Below are positions 1 through 8,326 of a DNA stretch of 64,000 nucleotides, piece after piece. The stretch comes from Anabaena azotica FACHB-119 (GTDB lineage Bacteria > Cyanobacteriota > Cyanobacteriia > Cyanobacteriales > Nostocaceae). The stretch is taken from assembly GCF_014697625.1 (NCBI RefSeq), contig NZ_JACJSG010000002.1, positions 124,001 through 188,000 of the forward strand, in the 5' to 3' direction. The translations under genes were made by a program, and so were the position numbers. Below the pieces are notes generated by a model that did not search any database, had not been told where the DNA came from, and saw only the letters and a list, made by a program, of their open reading frames with translations. Positions within the stretch are counted from its first letter, which is position 1. Each line of letters starts with the position of its first letter.

Positions 1-2556
1 CTCTAGGGGCTGGGTAGTCATGATAATGTTGCCCCGGAAATAACTTTCCACAAACTGGCAGATTTTCGCGCGGGTTTCGGCGGTGACTTCGTTGAGTCCA
101 TCGATGCAGATGTCTATTGCACCACTGTAAATCAGGTTTTTGAGGAAGTCGGCATCTTGGGCTTGCCCGTGTAGCTTGTCTTGGATGGCTTCAATTACGC
201 CTTTATGACATTTTTGGGCGGGGAGATATACGACAATGCGCTGGGAGTTTTGCAGGAGATGGCGCAGAAACATCGACTTGCCTAAGCCAGAATCACCTTC
301 TAAGATAATTTGCCCTGTGATGCTGGGGAGGGCGGCGGTGACAGGGAGGATTTCGCCTGTACCGGGAACTTTTACCATCGACTGGGGGAAGTAGGCTTTG
401 TCCTGAAAGTTATCTAAGCCGGCATCGGCGAGGAGGGAGGGTTTGAAGGGTGCAAATAATTTGCGGCGGAAGGGGGGAAACCAGGTGAGGAGAAAGCCGA
501 CGTAACCCACGCCTAAGATGCGGCGTACCCAAGGGTTCCAGAAGAAGATGGCTTGGATTTGGGGGAATTTGGGGTAGGCGAAGATCAAGGCAAGCCAGAA
601 GGTAATGTGAGTGAGGATTGTGCTGCTAACTGTAAAAAACCATTGCCAGTTCTCAAGGTTATTGATCTGTGACTGTACTGCATAAGCTTTATAAGGGTAG
701 GAAGTTTTGAGATTGTTGTAGTGGGACTGTAACAAAGTGATATCTTGCCATTTCCAAGGAACTTTTCTACTGTCGGCAACTATCGAAATGTTATGTGCTA
801 AATCTTCTCTTAATCTCTCTAGCCCCTTACTAGCTTCCCAAGCTTTGAGAAAAACCTCCAGTGTTTTCTTAGCTTCATCGTGGCTTAATGAGGCAGGAAT
901 TGTTTCAGGGAAACCCAGCCATGTAAGCAGAGTTTTCACTTCTTCAGTGCCGCCACCAAGAAAATAGGTTAAAAATCGGTACTGGGCAAATTTTGATTGA
1001 TCTGCGTAATAAACGCTATCCAAAATTACAACAATATTATTCAGGTTGAGTTGTTCTATCTTTCCCAATGCCTCTGCTACACCGTAACGAACACGATTGT
1101 CAACGGATTTATCCTTGAGGATTAGGGCAATGTCTTTGATGTAGGGTTTGGCAGCATCGCCCAGTTTTCCCAATGCTATTGCTGCAAAGTAACGAACACG
1201 ATTGTCAACGGATTCATCCTTGAGGAAGTCGAGGATGTCTTTGACGTAGGGTTTGGCGGCATCGCCCAGATTTCCCAATGCCAATGCTGCATTGTAACGA
1301 GCGAAATTGTCAACGGATTCATCCTTGAGGAAGTCGAGGATGTCTTTGACGTAGGGTTTGGCGGCATCGCCCAGTTTTCCCAATGCCCATGCTGCTGCGT
1401 AGCGAACATAACTGTCAACGGATTTATCCTTGAGGATATCAGCGATATCTTTGACGTAGGGTTTGGCGGCATCGCCTAGATTTCCCAATGCCTCTGCTGC
1501 AAAGGAACTATAATAACTGTCAACGGATTCATCCTTGAGGAAGTCGAGGATGTCTTTGACGTAGGGTTTGGCTGCATCGCCCAGTTTTCCCAATGCCTCT
1601 GCTGCACGGGAACGACCATAACTGTCAACGGATTCATCCTTGAGGAAGTCGAGGATGTCTTTGACGTAGGGTTTGGCTGCATCGCCTAGATTTCCCAATG
1701 CCCATGCTGCTGCGTAGCGAACATAACTGTCAACGGATTTATCCTTGAGGATATCAGCGATATCTTTGACGTAGGGTTTGGCTGCATCGCCTAGATTTCC
1801 CAATGCCTCTGCTGCACGGGAACGAACATAACTGTCAACGGATTTATCCTTGAGGATATCAGCGATGTCTTTGACGTAGGGTTTGGCAGCATCGCCCAGA
1901 TTTCCCAATGCCTCTGCTGCACCGGAACGAACATTACTGTCAACGGATTTATCCTTGAGGAGATCAGCGATGTCTTTGACGTAGGGTTTGGCAGCATCCC
2001 CCAGATTTCCGAATGCTTCTACTGCACGGGAACGAACATAACTGTTATCAGATTTATCCTTGAGGAGATCAGCGATGTCTTTGATGTAGGGTTTGGCAGT
2101 ATCCCCTAGACTTGCCAATGCCCATGCTGCACGGTAACGAATATTATTGTGAACGGATTTATCCTTGAGGAGATCAGCGATGTCTTTGACGTAGGGTTTG
2201 GCTGCATCGCCCAGATTTCCCAATGCGTCTACTGCACCGTAACGAATATTATTGTCAACAGATTTATCCTTGAGGATTTGCACAGCTTTCTTAGCAATAT
2301 CTTCCAGCTTTTGGCTGACAGATTTTAAATTTTCCAGGTCATATTCAACTAATTTACTGAGTGCATATCCCTTAACTGTGTCATGTCCATCATCAAGGGC
2401 GGCTAGTATACCGTTAATCTGCCACGCTTGCGGCTGGGGTTTGGGCTGTTCTTTGGCACTCACCCAAGGTAGACAGAGGAGGAAAGAAAGGATGAAGACT
2501 AAAGAATAAAGGATGTAGCGAGAAGGCTTGGTATTTTGACGGACAATTGTGATCAT
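1..2556 (-). CDS. HEAT-repeat membrane protein with NACHT-type NTPase domain (3' end outside window)
   Basis: The frame is open for 852 codons from ATG at 2556 to the left edge, so the C-terminus is missing. Order seen: a hydrophobic N-terminus (basic residues, then LYSLVFILSFLLCLPWVSA) like a signal peptide or anchor; twelve 35-residue HEAT repeats at about residues 90-490 with the motif ALGNLGDAAKPYVKDI; a region without repeats; hydrophobic segments near 637-661 and 679-695; a P-loop GDSGLGKS near 755-761; and a Walker B stretch IDICIDGLNEV near 814-824, the form found in NACHT/STAND NTPases. STAND proteins are signalling switches, and HEAT repeats usually bind proteins. What this one senses is unknown. 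With an exported N-terminus and two later membrane spans, the NTPase would sit outside the cytoplasm, so one hydrophobic segment is probably not a span. The ribosome-binding site is weak. A defence role is possible but has no support here. Confidence 0.8.
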   Translation of the reverse strand, partial: MITIVRQNTKPSRYILYSLVFILSFLLCLPWVSAKEQPKPQPQAWQINGILAALDDGHDTVKGYALSKLVEYDLENLKSVSQKLEDIAKKAVQILKDKSVDNNIRYGAVDALGNLGDAAKPYVKDIADLLKDKSVHNNIRYRAAWALASLGDTAKPYIKDIADLLKDKSDNSYVRSRAVEAFGNLGDAAKPYVKDIADLLKDKSVDSNVRSGAAEALGNLGDAAKPYVKDIADILKDKSVDSYVRSRAAEALGNLGDAAKPYVKDIADILKDKSVDSYVRYAAAWALGNLGDAAKPYVKDILDFLKDESVDSYGRSRAAEALGKLGDAAKPYVKDILDFLKDESVDSYYSSFAAEALGNLGDAAKPYVKDIADILKDKSVDSYVRYAAAWALGKLGDAAKPYVKDILDFLKDESVDNFARYNAALALGNLGDAAKPYVKDILDFLKDESVDNRVRYFAAIALGKLGDAAKPYIKDIALILKDKSVDNRVRYGVAEALGKIEQLNLNNIVVILDSVYYADQSKFAQYRFLTYFLGGGTEEVKTLLTWLGFPETIPASLSHDEAKKTLEVFLKAWEASKGLERLREDLAHNISIVADSRKVPWKWQDITLLQSHYNNLKTSYPYKAYAVQSQINNLENWQWFFTVSSTILTHITFWLALIFAYPKFPQIQAIFFWNPWVRRILGVGYVGFLLTWFPPFRRKLFAPFKPSLLADAGLDNFQDKAYFPQSMVKVPGTGEILPVTAALPSITGQIILEGDSGLGKSMFLRHLLQNSQRIVVYLPAQKCHKGVIEAIQDKLHGQAQDADFLKNLIYSGAIDICIDGLNEVTAETRAKICQFVESYFRGNIIMTTQPLE
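1060..2300 (-). repeat. Twelve tandem 105-bp repeats encoding HEAT units
   Basis: The block ATCCTTGAGG recurs at exactly 105-bp spacing from 1111 to about 2266, giving twelve units of 35 codons within the HEAT part of the gene. Neighbouring units are nearly identical in DNA, which suggests recent expansion by unequal recombination. The outermost units are more diverged than the middle ones. Confidence 0.9.
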
Positions 2557-2673
2557 GTTAAGTGCAAGGTGGCAAATTACACGCGCTTATAAGTAATCAT
2601 ATCAACTGGCACAGAATTATTTAGGGGTAAGTGGGGACTGGGGACTGGGGACTGGGGAAAAAGAAATAGTTGC

Positions 2674-2904
2674 GCGAGTATTAAAGTCTCGTGAGCGAGT
2701 GTTAAAGACTCATGGGCGAGTATCAAAGACTCGTGAGCGAGTATCAAAAACTCGTGAGCGAGTATTCAAGACTCGTCAGCGAGTGTTAAAGACTCATAGG
2801 CGAGTATCAAAGACTCGTCAGCGAGTATTCAAGACTCTCGCGTGAGTATCAGAAACTCGTGAGCGAGTATTCAAGACTCATTAACGAGTATCAAAGACTC
2901 GTTG
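2674..2904. repeat. 21-bp tandem repeat, eleven copies
   Basis: Eleven head-to-tail 21-bp units of the form GCGAGTATCAAAGACTCGTGA. Each unit has inverted arms (CGAGT and ACTCG), so every unit can fold into a small hairpin. One forward frame stays open for about eight units as a heptapeptide repeat (RVSKTRE-like) but has no start codon and then hits stops, so I treat it as non-coding. It lies 118 bp upstream of the HEAT-NACHT gene start. The stretch 2625-2660 before it carries GGGGACT short tandem repeats. Confidence 0.9.
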
Positions 2905-2957
2905 ATCACTAAAAACAACTCAAAGGTAAGTTGTTTTTCATTTTACCTGCATAAAAA

Positions 2958-2979
2958 GGGCGGGCAAGATGCCCACCCC
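2958..2979. repeat. Short GC-rich palindromic repeat
   Basis: An imperfect hairpin with arms GGGCGGGCA and TGCCCACCC. Related copies occur at 12791-12807 and 56094-56118. This is a dispersed REP-like hairpin. Confidence 0.6.
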
Positions 2980-3057
2980 ACAAGGGTTGGATGTAATTTT
3001 AATGTGCCAATTAGATGTTTTTTGGCTTAAAAGAATGTGAGTTTGAGGAGTATGGTT

Positions 3058-3105
3058 TTGACCTCTCCCCCAGCCCCTCTCCTACGAGGAGAGGGGAGTG
3101 AAAAC
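3058..3105. repeat. Dispersed CCCCTCTCCT hairpin repeat
   Basis: Perfect 10-bp arms (CCCCTCTCCT and AGGAGAGGGG) at 3074-3096 around the loop ACG, preceded by GACCTCTCCCCCAG. The same core lies inside the elements at 36408-36716 and 50151-50319, so this may be a remnant of that family without its terminal repeats. It lies just past the 3' end of the gene at 3129-3605. Confidence 0.6.
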
Positions 3106-3128
3106 TTTATCTGTGTAATATCTATTAG

Positions 3129-3605
3129 CTATGAACTAGAAGCGGCTTTTGCAGGTTTGCTTTTCATCGCCTTAAACCTTTCCCCTAACTGTTCCGCGAG
3201 AGTTTTTAACCCTGGAGTTTTCTTTGCCGCAGTCTTGACGTAATCATACACAGTTAAACTGCTACCCATTGCTTCGCTACCAACTGCCAATAAGGTATCA
3301 TCTACCTGTTCTGTGAGTTGTTGCAGTCCCATCAACAGTTCGGTAAGTGTGACAGCTAGTTGATAATCCCGCACAAATTCTTCTACATCAAAACTGGCTG
3401 GTAAAATGTCTCGGTTCGACTGGGCAGCAGTCAGGCTATTGTTGACAAAAGCTAGGCTTTTATCGCCCATCTTAAATAATTTGCGGCGTTCCTCTACACT
3501 CAAAGTAATGAGGAAGGGTAACTTGGCTTGAATTGTCGCCATTGCTGCTTTAATTTCTTTGATATCTTCAGCAGAAAGGGACGCGGTGATGTTTTGGTAA
3601 GTCAT
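3129..3605 (-). CDS. Hypothetical protein of about 158 residues
   Basis: I do not recognise the family. The protein is mostly helical and soluble: an N-terminal part (MTYQNITASLSAEDIKEI), a segment FLITLSVEERRKLFKMGDKS, and a Lys/Ala/Ser-rich tail. There is no signal peptide or membrane segment. I chose ATG at 3605 because the residues added by the earlier ATG at 3689 look like translated intergenic sequence; neither has a good ribosome-binding site. It lies 309 bp downstream of pntB on the same strand, with repeats between, so co-transcription is doubtful. Confidence 0.6.
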   Translation of the reverse strand: MTYQNITASLSAEDIKEIKAAMATIQAKLPFLITLSVEERRKLFKMGDKSLAFVNNSLTAAQSNRDILPASFDVEEFVRDYQLAVTLTELLMGLQQLTEQVDDTLLAVGSEAMGSSLTVYDYVKTAAKKTPGLKTLAEQLGERFKAMKSKPAKAASSS

Positions 3606-3721
3606 CGGATTTTTACCGTCGGGAATTTCTGTTATGATTCCCACTGGTAAATGCGATATTGCACTATTGTTTTTTCCGGCGTGAAACAATTAGGGCGTGT
3701 TTTCAAAATCTTTCGCTTTCC

Positions 3722-3835
3722 CCTAGTCTGGAAAACCCCTCTCCAAACCTCTCCCCGACGCGGGGAGAGGCTTTGAATTTTCCCCCTTCCCTCGTAGGGA
3801 AGGGGGTTAGGGGGTTAGGTCAAGCGTAGATTTTT
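3722..3835. repeat. Dispersed GC-rich inverted repeats
   Basis: Two hairpins in tandem: CCTCTCCCCGACGCGGGGAGAGG, then CCCCCTTCCC with its partner GGGAAGGGGG. The first is closely related to the copy at 60563-60600. They occupy the gap between pntB and the unknown gene at 3129-3605, where I see no other gene. Confidence 0.65.
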
Positions 3836-3914
3836 CCACATAACGAATAAAAAACTTGCCTCAGAAGCAACAAACCCCCAAGACAAGCAAACAATTTCAA
3901 TTATTCTTATTACC

Positions 3915-5318
3915 CTAAAGCTGCTTCACCTCAGAAACTAACTTCGCCACCATATCTTTAGCACTACCAAAAAGCATGGTGGTTTTATCTTTGTAGAACA
4001 AATCATTATCTACACCAGCAAACCCTGTACTCATCCCCCGCTTAATCACAATGGTATGCTTTGCTCTATCTACTTCCAAAATCGGCATTCCGTAAATCGG
4101 ACTATTGCGATCGCTACGTGCGGCAGGGTTAACTACATCATTAGCCCCTATGACTAAAGCTACATCTGCTTGCTCAAATTGGGGATTAATATCTTCCATG
4201 TCATACAACTGGGTGTATGGTACATTCGCCTCAGCCAGCAACACATTCATATGTCCGGGCATTCTCCCCGCAACCGGGTGAATGGCATACTTAACATCAA
4301 CACCCATCCGTTCTAATTGATCTGCCAATTCCCGCACACTATGCTGCGCCTGGGCTACCGCCATCCCGTAGCCAGGAACAATTACCACAGAACGAGCATA
4401 CCCCAACATCATCGCCCCTTCTTCGGGATCAATGCTGTGGACTGTTTGATCTGTTGCACCAGCAGCGCCGCCACCAGCCGCAGTCCCGCCTGAACCAAAG
4501 GCGCTAAACAATACGCTGAGGAGGGAACGGTTCATGGCTTTACACATGATTTCGGTGAGGATGATACCGGAAGCCCCTACCAATGCACCAGCGATGATTA
4601 ACATATTGTTCATCACCACGAAACCAGCCGCCGCCGCCGCTATCCCCGATAAGGAGTTTAACAGCGAAATTACCACGGGCATATCTCCCCCACCAATGGG
4701 GATGACAAACATCACACCCAAGACTAAGGAGACGGCAACGACTGCTAAGAAGACGGGTAAGCTATGGGGGTGGATAATTAAATAAGCACTTCCAGCTACA
4801 TAAGCACCCAGAAGCAACAGGTTAAATGGTTGCTGTAAAGGAAAGGTAATTGGGGAACCACTAATTAATCCTTGCAATTTGGCGAAGGCGAGAAAGCTAC
4901 CTGTGAAGGTGACACCACCAATTAACACATCCAATAACATGGAAATGTTGACATCTAGGGGTACAGGTACGCCAGCATCTAATAACCGCCAGAACTCAGC
5001 CACAGCAACTAACGCCGAAGCCGCACCACCCAAACCGTTAAGTAAACCCACCATTTGGGGCATTTCTGTCATCTGCACTTTGTAAGCTGCGATCGCACCC
5101 AGTGCTGAACCAATTGCCAAGCCTAACAAAATCATTTCATAATTGAGGACTTGCTGATCCAACATTGTGGCTACAATTGCCAACAACATCCCCACAGCCG
5201 CAACTACATTCCCATTACGCGCCGTCGCCGGAGAACCTAATTTTTTTAAACCCAATATAAATAAGGATGCAGCGACTAAGTACGTCAGCTGTATTCCAGT
5301 TGGTAAAAAGTCGCTCAT
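3915..5318 (-). CDS. pntB: NAD(P) transhydrogenase subunit beta
   Basis: Beta subunit of the proton-translocating transhydrogenase, which uses the proton gradient to move hydride from NADH to NADP+ in the membrane. At 467 residues it has the usual length. The N-terminal two thirds is a bundle of hydrophobic helices (domain II). The C-terminal third is the NADP(H)-binding domain III, with the fingerprint GYGMAVAQAQ and the downstream motifs VALVIGANDVVNPAAR and KRGMSTGFAGVDN. Its ATG overlaps the pntA2 stop as ATGA, so the two genes are translationally coupled. It is the last gene of a three-gene operon. Confidence 0.97.
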   Translation of the reverse strand: MSDFLPTGIQLTYLVAASLFILGLKKLGSPATARNGNVVAAVGMLLAIVATMLDQQVLNYEMILLGLAIGSALGAIAAYKVQMTEMPQMVGLLNGLGGAASALVAVAEFWRLLDAGVPVPLDVNISMLLDVLIGGVTFTGSFLAFAKLQGLISGSPITFPLQQPFNLLLLGAYVAGSAYLIIHPHSLPVFLAVVAVSLVLGVMFVIPIGGGDMPVVISLLNSLSGIAAAAAGFVVMNNMLIIAGALVGASGIILTEIMCKAMNRSLLSVLFSAFGSGGTAAGGGAAGATDQTVHSIDPEEGAMMLGYARSVVIVPGYGMAVAQAQHSVRELADQLERMGVDVKYAIHPVAGRMPGHMNVLLAEANVPYTQLYDMEDINPQFEQADVALVIGANDVVNPAARSDRNSPIYGMPILEVDRAKHTIVIKRGMSTGFAGVDNDLFYKDKTTMLFGSAKDMVAKLVSEVKQL

Positions 5319-5608
5319 GCTTTCACCTCTTTTTTCTTAAACATTTGCAGCATTCTGTCAGTGACGAGGAAGCCGCCAACAACGTTAACAGTTGCCAATA
5401 CAACGGCAATTAAACCGAGAATTACAGATAAATTGGTGTTTCTTTCACCTGCTGCGAGTATCGCCCCAATTACCGCAATGCCAGAAATTGCATTGGAACC
5501 TGACATTAAGGGTGTATGGAGAGTAGGCGGTATTTTGTTGATAACTTCAAAGCCGATGAAAGATGCTAAAACAAACACAAACAAAGCTGCAAGTAATGCC
5601 TCTGTCAT
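5315..5608 (-). CDS. pntA2: NAD(P) transhydrogenase subunit alpha, membrane part
   Basis: A 97-residue membrane protein matching the C-terminal membrane domain of PntA. In cyanobacteria and several other bacteria the alpha chain is split in two. It has three or four hydrophobic helices, including LLAALFVFVLASFIGF and the conserved stretch PPTLHTPLMSGSNAISG. It lies between pntA1 and pntB, overlapping pntB by 4 bp, and is separated from pntA1 by about 200 bp of short tandem repeats. Confidence 0.95.
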   Translation of the reverse strand: MTEALLAALFVFVLASFIGFEVINKIPPTLHTPLMSGSNAISGIAVIGAILAAGERNTNLSVILGLIAVVLATVNVVGGFLVTDRMLQMFKKKEVKA

Positions 5609-5623
5609 TATGAAATTCCTTTT

Positions 5624-5821
5624 GGTAATTGGTGATTGGTGATTGGTGATTGGTAATTGGTAATTGGTGATTGGTGATTGGTGATTGGTAATTGGTGATT
5701 GGTAATTGGTGATTGGTGATTGGTAATTGGTGATTGCGTATTAGCTATTTATCTTTCCTATTACCCATTACCCATTACCCATTACCCATTACCCATTACC
5801 CATTACCCATTACCCATTACC
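5624..5821. repeat. Two facing heptamer tandem arrays inside the pnt operon
   Basis: From 5624 to 5736 about sixteen copies of GGTRATT; from about 5757 to 5821 about nine copies of the heptamer ATTACCC, ending at the pntA1 stop codon. The two arrays are near-complementary (GGTAAT pairs with ATTACC, with one mismatch per unit), so the spacer can form a long imperfect hairpin in DNA or RNA between the first and second genes. Such short tandemly repeated repetitive sequences are common in heterocystous cyanobacteria. Confidence 0.9.
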
Positions 5822-6974
5822 TAACTCCCACAGTTTCTAACGCATCCTTCACCCGTTGATTACGAATTTCTCCGGCGTGGGTGATGCAAGCGGCATCGAT
5901 GATGTCGTCTGTAAAATCTACTTGTAGCGCTTTGTCTTTAACTAACAATTGCAGCAAGGAACTGAGGTTTTTGGAATATAATTGGCTGGCGTGGACTGGC
6001 ATTGATGAAGGGAGATTAATTGGGCCGATAATTGTCACGCCATTCCAGACGATATCTTTACCGGGATCGGTGCAAGCACAGTTACCACCTTGTTCGGCGG
6101 CTAAGTCTACAATGACTGAACCGGGTTTCATATGTGCAACCATTTCTGCTGTGACTAACAATGGTGCTTTTTTCCCTGGTACTTGGGCAGTTGTAATTAC
6201 TACATCAGAATTCTTGACGTGTTCCGCAACCACTTCTTGGGTGCGTTGTTTGCTGGCTTCGGAAATCTCCTTTGCATAGCCGCCTTGGGCGGTGGTTTCT
6301 TCTTCGAGTTTGACTTCGACGAATTTCGCCCCTAAACTCTGCACTTCTTCTTTCACTGCTGGGCGAATATCGAAGGCTTCCACAACTGCACCCAAACGTC
6401 TGGCGGTGGCGATCGCTTGCAATCCTGCTACACCAGCCCCCATAATAAATACTTTCGCTGGGGCGATCGTCCCGGCTGCGGTTGTCAACATGGGGAAATA
6501 TTTCGGTAATGCTGCTGCTGCAATTAATACCGCTTTGTAACCCGCCAAGGATGCTTGAGAAGATAACGCATCCATAGACTGCGCCCTGGTGGTTCTGGGG
6601 ATCAGTTCCATACTCAAGGCTGTAATTTGACGATGTGCTAATTGTTGCGCCACCCCAGGATTTCCCAAAGGATTAAGAAAGCTAATTAATACCGCACCTT
6701 CCCGCAATAAATCAATTTCCGAACGTCCATCTTCCCGTTCTTGCGGTGGGCTAACTTTTAATAAAACCTCTGTTTCACCCCATAATTTGCCGGGATCATG
6801 AATAATTGTCGCTCCTGCTGCTGTGTATGCCGCATCATCAAAAAATGAGCGCTCTCCCGCACCTGTTTCTACCCAAACCTCCAAACCCTGTTTAACTAAT
6901 CGAGCCACGGTGTCAGGATTTAAGGCTACACGCCGTTCACACACTTCAATTTCTTTAGCTACTGCTATTCTCAT
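5817..6974 (-). CDS. pntA1: NAD(P) transhydrogenase subunit alpha, NAD-binding part
   Basis: The soluble domain I of the transhydrogenase alpha chain, which binds NAD(H) on the cytoplasmic face; related to alanine dehydrogenase. It is 385 residues long. The N-terminus is MRIAVAKEIEVCERRVAL, the nucleotide fold has GAGVAGLQAIATARRLGA followed by an acidic-ended strand (EAFDIR), and the family loop around SQASLAGYKAV is present. The start at 6974 is supported by AGGAG five bases upstream. It is the first gene of pntA1-pntA2-pntB. Confidence 0.96.
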   Translation of the reverse strand: MRIAVAKEIEVCERRVALNPDTVARLVKQGLEVWVETGAGERSFFDDAAYTAAGATIIHDPGKLWGETEVLLKVSPPQEREDGRSEIDLLREGAVLISFLNPLGNPGVAQQLAHRQITALSMELIPRTTRAQSMDALSSQASLAGYKAVLIAAAALPKYFPMLTTAAGTIAPAKVFIMGAGVAGLQAIATARRLGAVVEAFDIRPAVKEEVQSLGAKFVEVKLEEETTAQGGYAKEISEASKQRTQEVVAEHVKNSDVVITTAQVPGKKAPLLVTAEMVAHMKPGSVIVDLAAEQGGNCACTDPGKDIVWNGVTIIGPINLPSSMPVHASQLYSKNLSSLLQLLVKDKALQVDFTDDIIDAACITHAGEIRNQRVKDALETVGVR

Positions 6975-7712
6975 GAAATCTCCTGAAGATAAATACCTAA
7001 TCTCTGCACAAACTGCAACTTTTCTGATGGAAATATCATTAATTCATAGCTCTTACTAAAAACTATGCAAAATTGATTTCCCTTGTAATGAAACTTGAGC
7101 TTTACCCTTGATGCTGACGGGCGATGCCGGAGAAAGAGCTTAACTGAGCATCTGGCAAATGTCCCACTTGCTGATAGCTGCCAATCGCTTACATATTGTA
7201 AATTCTATTTTGATAGCCCAATTTTTCTTTTTAGTCTTTAGCTTATTTTCGGGATTGCCAAATTTTTACATTTCTTTTCTCTTATATACCGCAATCATCA
7301 GCTAATTTATGAATTTTGTTTACTAATATTTTTCTAACAAATGTCCTGCTATTTTTAGAATGATTATTGATGTAATTCCAGCTGACTTTCACCAATCTAT
7401 CTCAATTTAACAGGCGATCGCTATTTTGATAGCTCAATTTTTATAACAAACTACCTAAATTAAGATACACTTGTACATATTTAGAAACAAAATCATCTAT
7501 TAACAGTGTTTCTATTGACTTTAGACCCCAGTGTTTCTACCAGCAGTTGTGATTCTAGAATCGAAGGCACTTTTTGTCTCCACTGAACGTCTAATGTGTA
7601 TCACACAAGCCAAAGCTAACTGCACCCTTACTTAAAACCTTGATTGAGCGCTTTTGTCTGTAAGTCCTGTGATATGTATAACAAAAACATTATTTGGTGG
7701 AGGAGCCTAACT
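6975..7712. other. Intergenic region between divergent genes
   Basis: About 740 bp of AT-rich sequence between pntA1 (leftward) and the DUF2808 gene (rightward). It must hold both promoters, but I see no clear operator, RNA gene or coding frame. Confidence 0.4.
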
Positions 7713-8225
7713 ATGAGACGTTTACTTTCAGCTTTAGCAGTTACTGGTTGTGTAATAGCTGCTGTGCCAACTGTCTCCTTGGCACAGAGTTTACCAGGAT
7801 TTACACTCTTTAGTGGTGTAAAAAGCGAAAATCAGCTACCCTTTCGCTTAGATTTCGGTGGACAAAGTAATAGCTGGGATAGGTACAGATTGAGGATTCC
7901 TGCTCAAAAAATGAAATTAGCAGCAGCACAATTTGCTATTACTTACCCAGAGTATTACAAAGGCACTTTTGATACTAAAGATATCGAAATCCAAGTTAAA
8001 GGCAAAAAAGTTCCTGTATCTGAAGTAAAATGGGATCGAGAAGCTAGGCTACTAGAAATCTTCCCGGAAGAGCCAATACCAGCAGGTAGTGGAGTAGAAT
8101 TAATCCTTTCCAATGTACGTAATCCAGCATTTGGTGGCACATATTATTTCAACTGCCAAATTCTCGCACCCGGAGATGTGCCTTTACTGCGCTACTTAGG
8201 AACCTGGATTTTAAGTATCAATTAG
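7713..8225 (+). CDS. Secreted DUF2808 protein
   Basis: A 170-residue exported protein of the DUF2808 family, widespread in cyanobacteria and of unknown function. The N-terminus MRRLLSALAVTGCVIAAVP with a cleavage-like site SLAQS is a signal peptide. The mature part carries family-like stretches such as LRIPAQKMKLAAAQF, ITYPEYYKGTF and NPAFGGTYYFNC. I chose ATG at 7713 because GGTGGAGGAG lies just upstream; a start at 7644 would bury the signal peptide. It is followed by a strong hairpin. Confidence 0.85.
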   Translation: MRRLLSALAVTGCVIAAVPTVSLAQSLPGFTLFSGVKSENQLPFRLDFGGQSNSWDRYRLRIPAQKMKLAAAQFAITYPEYYKGTFDTKDIEIQVKGKKVPVSEVKWDREARLLEIFPEEPIPAGSGVELILSNVRNPAFGGTYYFNCQILAPGDVPLLRYLGTWILSIN

Positions 8226-8233
8226 TTCCTAAT

Positions 8234-8276
8234 CAATAGTCAAAAGTTCAGATTTGATGTGAACTTTTGACTATTG
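8234..8276. terminator. Perfect 17-bp stem between convergent genes
   Basis: CAATAGTCAAAAGTTCA at 8234-8250 is exactly complementary to 8260-8276, with a 9-nt loop. It starts 9 bp after the DUF2808 stop and faces the 3' end of the leftward gene at 8327, so it probably acts as a bidirectional terminator. There is no long T-run. Confidence 0.75.
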
Positions 8277-8326
8277 AATATTATCAATAATTGTAAATAG
8301 CGAGTTCTTGAGCCTGCCCCTATACC

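Noticed and set aside
1176..1997. Several leftward frames reading as repeated PNPTSKTSS-type peptides
   Set aside because: They are out-of-frame readings of the 105-bp HEAT repeats; the real frame (ALGNLGDAAKPYVKDI) is open through the whole region.
2674..2904. CRISPR-like array or heptapeptide-repeat gene
   Set aside because: The units are directly contiguous with no unique spacers, so it is not CRISPR. The one open frame has no start codon and hits stops in the last units.
3037..3243. Rightward 68-residue frame
   Set aside because: It runs through a GC-rich dispersed hairpin and then antisense to the 3129-3605 gene.
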